NCBI RefSeq assembly: GCF_901827185.1
Contig: NZ_LR594671.1
Coordinates: 682,001 to 746,000, forward strand
From: Variovorax sp. PBL-E5
Lineage (GTDB): Bacteria > Pseudomonadota > Gammaproteobacteria > Burkholderiales > Burkholderiaceae_C
DNA length: 64,000 nucleotides
Reading direction: 5' to 3'
Shown: in pieces, positions 60,693 through 64,000 of the stretch
How positions within the stretch are numbered: the stretch's first letter is position 1
Layout: each line of letters begins with the position of its first letter
Translations under genes and position numbers: made by a program
Notes under the pieces: model-generated
The model's database searches: none
Told to the model about the DNA's origin: nothing
What the model saw: only the letters and a program-made list of their open reading frames with translations

Positions 60693-62258
60693 TCAGTCGA
60701 TCTCGCGCTGCCACGCCGCGAAGGCGCCGGCCGCGAGCGCGATCACGGCCATCACCTCGAAGCCGTCGAGCGAGGCCATGAAGGTGGCCTGCTGCTCCAG
60801 CACGCGCCACAGGCTGCCCAGGGCCATGGCATGCGCTTCGCCGATGGCATGGCCCGAGGCCACGAAGCCCCGGGTCAGCACATCGAGCGCCTGAACGAAG
60901 GTGGCGTTGGATGCGGTGGTCGACTCGCTCAGCCGCGCTTCGTGCAACGCGACACGGTGCGTCTGCACAGCGATGGCGGTCGCGGTCGCGAAGGAAATGG
61001 CCAGCTGGCGCACCAGGTTCTTGAGCCGGTAGCCATGCGCGAACTCCTCCGCGGCGAAGGGCCGGAAGGTGAGGTTCGCCACCGGCAGCACGACGAACAG
61101 CATCATCAGTCCCCGCAGCAGCAAGGGCCCCAGCAGCGCGGCGCGCCCGACTTCCGGTGACATCTGCGCCAGCCACCACGCCGCCAGCGCCGCGATGCCG
61201 AAGCCCGGCACGATGAGCCACTTCTTGTGAACGACGCGCGCCGAATGGCGCAGATAGACGAAGACCAGCAGGCTGGCTGCCAGCGAGGCCATGCCGGTGA
61301 AGTAGCCGGTGTCGCCGACCGTGAAGCCGAGGCCGCCTTCCATCAGGCGCGGCAGCAGGTAGCTGAAGCCGGTCGAGAGGTAGTAGTAGACGACGTACAG
61401 CGCCAGTCCGACGCGGAAGGTCGAATGCCTGAACGCGTGCAGCCGCACCAGCGGCGCCGGCTGGCGCCATTGCTGCTGTGCGAACCAGGCCAGGCCGGCG
61501 ATGCCGGCGATGGCCAGGCCGATCAGCGCGGGCGATGTGGAGAACAGCTCGAAGTGCGTGCGCGTGAGCACGACCTGCAGCGCCGCCTGCGCCAGCGCGA
61601 ACACCAGGTAGGCCAGGCGGTGCGGCTCGGTGCGCTCGTGCGGCGCGACGTCGCCGATGTCGGGCAATGTCCAGAGCACCAGCGCACCCGCGAGCACTGC
61701 GGCCGGCACGGTGCACAGGAACAGCGAGCGCCATTCGAAATGGGTGACGAGGAAGGCGCCGACCACCGGCGCCAGCCCGCCGCCGAACACGATCAGCACC
61801 ATGAAGGCCCGCAGCGCCTTGGGACGCCGCTGGGGCGCGATGCCGATCTGGATCAGGATGCGGCAGGCGCCCAGCATCGGTCCGACGAAATAGCCTTGCA
61901 CGCCGCGCGCCAGCGCGAGCTGGATCGGGTTCTCGCACAGCGCGGCGCACACGCCGGCGGCGGCGAAGGCGAACATGCACAGCGCGAGGTAGCGCCGGTA
62001 GCCGAGCCGTTCGACCCACGCGTGCTGCTGCAGGATGCCCAGCACCGCGCCCAGCGCGTAGACACTCGAGGCCCACACCAGCTCGTCGGCTGTCGCGCTG
62101 ATGCCGCCGGCGATGTAGCTGGCGAAGAAGGCGAAGAGCGCGTTGTCGAAGTAGTCGATCGCGGTCACGAGACCGATGGCCCACGGCATCAGCGCGGCCA
62201 GCGCCATGCCGCCGCGGCCGGGCGATGCGGAGATCGATGCGCAGGCCGAGGCATTCAT
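60693..62258 (-). CDS. MFS transporter, DHA2 (EmrB/QacA) family
   Basis: A 521-residue drug:proton antiporter-like protein with about 14 membrane segments. TAIDYFDNALFAFFASYIAGG replaces the usual LDxTIVNVALP first-helix motif, and the gene has ERLGYRRYLALCMFAFA (motif A), QGYFVGPMLGACRILIQ and GGGLAPVVGAFLVTHFEWRSLFL (motif C region) of DHA2 transporters. The substrate is unknown. A MerR-family gene lies directly upstream on the same strand, probably as its regulator in one transcript. Confidence 0.85.
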   Translation of the reverse strand: MNASACASISASPGRGGMALAALMPWAIGLVTAIDYFDNALFAFFASYIAGGISATADELVWASSVYALGAVLGILQQHAWVERLGYRRYLALCMFAFAAAGVCAALCENPIQLALARGVQGYFVGPMLGACRILIQIGIAPQRRPKALRAFMVLIVFGGGLAPVVGAFLVTHFEWRSLFLCTVPAAVLAGALVLWTLPDIGDVAPHERTEPHRLAYLVFALAQAALQVVLTRTHFELFSTSPALIGLAIAGIAGLAWFAQQQWRQPAPLVRLHAFRHSTFRVGLALYVVYYYLSTGFSYLLPRLMEGGLGFTVGDTGYFTGMASLAASLLVFVYLRHSARVVHKKWLIVPGFGIAALAAWWLAQMSPEVGRAALLGPLLLRGLMMLFVVLPVANLTFRPFAAEEFAHGYRLKNLVRQLAISFATATAIAVQTHRVALHEARLSESTTASNATFVQALDVLTRGFVASGHAIGEAHAMALGSLWRVLEQQATFMASLDGFEVMAVIALAAGAFAAWQREID

Positions 62259-62270
62259 GGGTGCACCCTT

Positions 62271-62299
62271 GGCGCTTCGCGCCTTCCCGCAAAGCGGGA
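62271..62299. repeat. Two tandem hairpins in the merR-MFS spacer
   Basis: GGCGC-TTC-GCGCC (62271-62283) and TCCCGC-AAA-GCGGGA (62285-62299) are adjacent perfect hairpins in the short gap between the MerR gene and the downstream MFS gene. They could set the ratio of the two products by partial termination or mRNA processing. Confidence 0.45.
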
Positions 62300-62338
62300 G
62301 CGAGCTTGCCTGGAGCGGTCCGGCGCGGCGCTCATGGG

Positions 62339-62827
62339 TCAGGCTTTCGCTGCGCCTTGCGCGCGCTCGCGCCGGGCGAGTGCCGTCTCGACCGGCTCGC
62401 CTGCCAGGCGCCGTTCCACGTAGTCGAGATCGCGCCGCAATTGCGCCTGCAGCGCGGCGGCTTCCTTGAGCTGCGCGCGCACCTGCGCGACCCGGGTGTC
62501 GAGCGCCTCGAGCTGGGCCGCGAGCGTTGCCTTCAGCGTCTTCAGCGACGCCTTGGACAGGTGCGGCCGTCCGCCGTCCGCAGGCGCCTCGTAGGGCTGC
62601 TGCAGCATGGCGGTGATGGTCGCGAGCGAGAAGCCCAGCGAGCGCATGCGCAGCGCGCGGGCGAGCTTGCCGAGATCGGCCGCTTCGTAGAGCCGGTAGC
62701 GGCCCTCGCTGCGCGACGGCACCACGATGCCGAGTTCCTCGTAGTACTTGAGCGTGCGCGGCGTCACGCCGAGCCTGGCCGCGGCATCCCGCACCGTGAG
62801 AGGGGTGGGAGGGGCCGCGGCGTTCAT
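62339..62827 (-). CDS. MerR family transcriptional regulator
   Basis: A 162-residue regulator. The N-terminal winged helix-turn-helix is clear: LTVRDAAARLGVTPRTLKYYEELGIV, then EGRYRLYEAADLGKL and MRSLGFSLATITAML. A long coiled-coil dimerisation helix follows (LKTLKATLAAQLEALDTRVAQ). There is no Cys in the effector region, so a metal sensor is unlikely and a drug-like ligand more probable. A palindromic operator lies upstream of its start, and the MFS gene is downstream. Confidence 0.86.
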   Translation of the reverse strand: MNAAAPPTPLTVRDAAARLGVTPRTLKYYEELGIVVPSRSEGRYRLYEAADLGKLARALRMRSLGFSLATITAMLQQPYEAPADGGRPHLSKASLKTLKATLAAQLEALDTRVAQVRAQLKEAAALQAQLRRDLDYVERRLAGEPVETALARRERAQGAAKA

Positions 62828-62852
62828 GGAAGCAAGGGTTCGGAAATGAGCC

Positions 62853-62888
62853 TCCAGTATACCTAAACGTGTACGTTCACGTACAGGT
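62853..62888 (-). promoter_or_regulatory. MerR-type promoter/operator
   Basis: ACCTAAACGT (62861-62870) and ACGTACAGGT (62879-62888) form an inverted repeat ACCT-N2-ACGT / ACGT-N2-AGGT about a centre of eight bases. On the - strand it is followed directly by a -10-like hexamer GTATACT. Such a palindrome between promoter elements is the usual MerR site, so autoregulation and control of the MFS gene are likely. Confidence 0.55.
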
Positions 62889-62942
62889 TAGGCCGGCAAG
62901 CGGCTGCGCGGGAGTGCCTCGTGATAGGATCGCGCCCGTCAT

Positions 62943-63109
62943 TGGGGAGTAGCTTCTCTTCCTTCGCGAAAGAGGCTGTCGTCAACATACTTGGCTCTTC
63001 CCGGGCCATGGCGCCAGCGGCCCTTGGGCTTGGCAAGACCTTTGACCACATCGCCTTCGGATTGGCCGGCGGCGCCTTGTGGTCATTCGTCCTGTCGCCG
63101 GCCAAGGAG
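62943..63109 (+). promoter_or_regulatory. yybP-ykoY manganese riboswitch
   Basis: The leader shows conserved blocks of this riboswitch: TTGGGGAGTAGC (about 62943-62953), an arm pairing AGCTTCTCTT with AAAGAGGCT, GTCAACATACTTGG (62981-62994) and ACCTTTGACC further on. It binds Mn2+ and controls Mn export genes. After it, GGCCGGCG (63064-63071) pairs with CGCCGGCC (63096-63103), ending directly before the ribosome site AAGGAG (63104-63109); this looks like the expression platform. Confidence 0.88.
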
Positions 63110-63114
63110 TTGTT

Positions 63115-63690
63115 TTGGAAGCCTTTCTTGTTTCCACGGGCATCGTGGCCCTCGCCGAGATCGGCGACAAGACCCAGTTGCTCGCCTTCATCCTCGCGGC
63201 CAAGTTCCGCAAGCCCGTGCCCATCATCCTGGGCATCCTGACCGCGACCATCGCCAACCATTCCGCCGCCGGTGCGCTCGGCGCCTGGATCACCACCGTC
63301 GTCGGGCCCGAGATCCTGCGCTGGGTGCTGGGCGTGTCGTTCATCGCGATGGCCGGCTGGACGCTGATCCCCGACAAGTTCGACGAGAGCGAAGCGAAGT
63401 TCGGCCACTTCGGCGTCTACGGCACCACGGTGCTCGCCTTCTTTCTGGCCGAGATGGGCGACAAGACGCAGATCGCCACCGTCGCGCTGGCCGCGCAATA
63501 CCATTCCTTCTTCACGGTGGTGGCCGGCACCACGCTGGGCATGATGATCGCCGACGGGCCGGCCGTGCTGCTCGGCGACCGTATCGCGAACCGCATGCCG
63601 GTCAAGCTGGTGCACCGGATCGCGGCCGCGATCTTCCTGATTCTCGGCGTCGCCACGCTGGCCGGGGCCGGCGCGCGCTGGGGCTTCTGA
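63115..63690 (+). CDS. GDT1/UPF0016 (TMEM165) family transporter, probable Mn exporter
   Basis: A 191-residue membrane protein with six segments. The duplicated family motif E-x-GD-K-T appears as LAEIGDKTQLLA near residue 11 and AEMGDKTQIATVAL in the second half. Members export Mn2+ or Ca2+; the riboswitch in its leader supports Mn2+. The start is TTG 63115, giving MEAFLVSTG, with AAGGAG five bases before it; the GTG at 63079 would lie inside the regulatory hairpin. Convergent with pgm three bases away. Confidence 0.9.
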   Translation: MEAFLVSTGIVALAEIGDKTQLLAFILAAKFRKPVPIILGILTATIANHSAAGALGAWITTVVGPEILRWVLGVSFIAMAGWTLIPDKFDESEAKFGHFGVYGTTVLAFFLAEMGDKTQIATVALAAQYHSFFTVVAGTTLGMMIADGPAVLLGDRIANRMPVKLVHRIAAAIFLILGVATLAGAGARWGF

Positions 63691-63693
63691 GGC

Positions 63694-64000
63694 TCAGGCC
63701 GCGGGCGCGATCGCCGCGTCGACCATGGCCTGCGCTTCCTGCAGGATGCGCTGCAGATGCTCGGGCCCGTCGAAGCTCTCGGCGTAGATCTTGTAGATGT
63801 CCTCGGTGCCCGAGGGCCGCGCCGCGAACCAGCCCTTGGGCGCGATGACCTTGATGCCGCCGATCGCCGCATCGTTGCCCGGCGCGCGGCTCAGAATGCG
63901 CTCGATCTTCTCGCCGGCCAGCGCGCTCGAGCCGACCTGCTGCGGCGTCAGCGCGGCCAGCTGCTTCTTCTGCTGCACGGTGGCCGGCGCATCCACCCGG
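63694..64000 (-). CDS. pgm: Phosphoglucomutase, C-terminal part (partial)
   Basis: About 102 C-terminal residues of a phosphohexomutase; the gene continues past the right edge. GGIKVIAPKGWFAARPSGTEDIYKIYAESF contains the sugar-phosphate-binding loop RPSGTED of alpha-D-phosphohexomutase domain 4, and WFAARPSGTED is the form of glucose-specific Pgm. It interconverts glucose-6-phosphate and glucose-1-phosphate, the precursor RfbA needs. The stop is at 63694. Confidence is limited by truncation. Confidence 0.85.
   Translation of the reverse strand, partial: RVDAPATVQQKKQLAALTPQQVGSSALAGEKIERILSRAPGNDAAIGGIKVIAPKGWFAARPSGTEDIYKIYAESFDGPEHLQRILQEAQAMVDAAIAPAA

Overview
The window is high-GC DNA (two 60-base samples counted by eye gave 52% and 67% G+C) with dense, often ATGA-overlapping genes. 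A PHA-granule phasin-like protein, the order WecA-like transferase - argB - slmA, and a structured Variovorax-style intergenic repeat around argB point to a betaproteobacterium of the Comamonadaceae, most likely Variovorax or a close relative. The genus is inference from gene content.

Layout. 1-3957 holds ordinary metabolism: a cut-off gene, a family III CoA-transferase, acyl-CoA-binding protein, a TPR-like protein, a TetR regulator and a phasin. From about 4.0 to 57.1 kb lies a very large surface-polysaccharide (O-antigen or similar) locus in several blocks: a membrane-anchored capsule-type protein (-); a long + operon at 6.0-26.3 kb (rfbBDAC, an Arn-like decoration cassette, wbjBCD for UDP-L-FucNAc, a SPINDLY-like transferase, a GT-C protein); a twelve-gene - operon at 39.1-26.4 kb (gmd, a perosamine-type branch, three GT4 enzymes, FdtB/FdtD, GtrB/GtrA and a polytopic protein); a + block at 39.4-46.0 kb (a GT4-GT2 fusion, two more transferases, fcl); manC-wzm-wzt (-); three GT2 enzymes (+); an OafA-type acyltransferase and a GT2 (-); and a WecA/WbpL-type initiating transferase (+). 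From 57.2 kb the window returns to housekeeping genes: argB, slmA, katA, a MerR/MFS pair, a GDT1-family transporter under a yybP-ykoY riboswitch, and the 3' end of pgm.

How it works together. RfbA/RfbB make dTDP-4-keto-6-deoxyglucose, which can go to dTDP-L-rhamnose (RfbC/D), a dTDP-4-amino sugar (RffA-type aminotransferase) or a dTDP-3-acetamido sugar (FdtD + FdtB). ManC makes GDP-mannose, and Gmd turns it into the 4-keto intermediate for GDP-L-fucose (Fcl) and probably GDP-N-acetylperosamine. WbjBCD make UDP-L-FucNAc. The WecA-like protein probably starts the chain on undecaprenyl phosphate, about a dozen cytosolic glycosyltransferases extend it, and Wzm/Wzt export it. Two further sets of genes look like periplasmic decoration systems that use undecaprenyl-phosphate sugars: one resembles the Arn (Ara4N) system and one resembles Gtr seroconversion. 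The Arn-like cassette at 9.5-18.1 kb, which carries an oxygenase, two methyltransferases and a beta-propeller protein of unknown role, is the best candidate for an undescribed system.

No tRNA, rRNA, IS element, integrase or CRISPR array was recognised.
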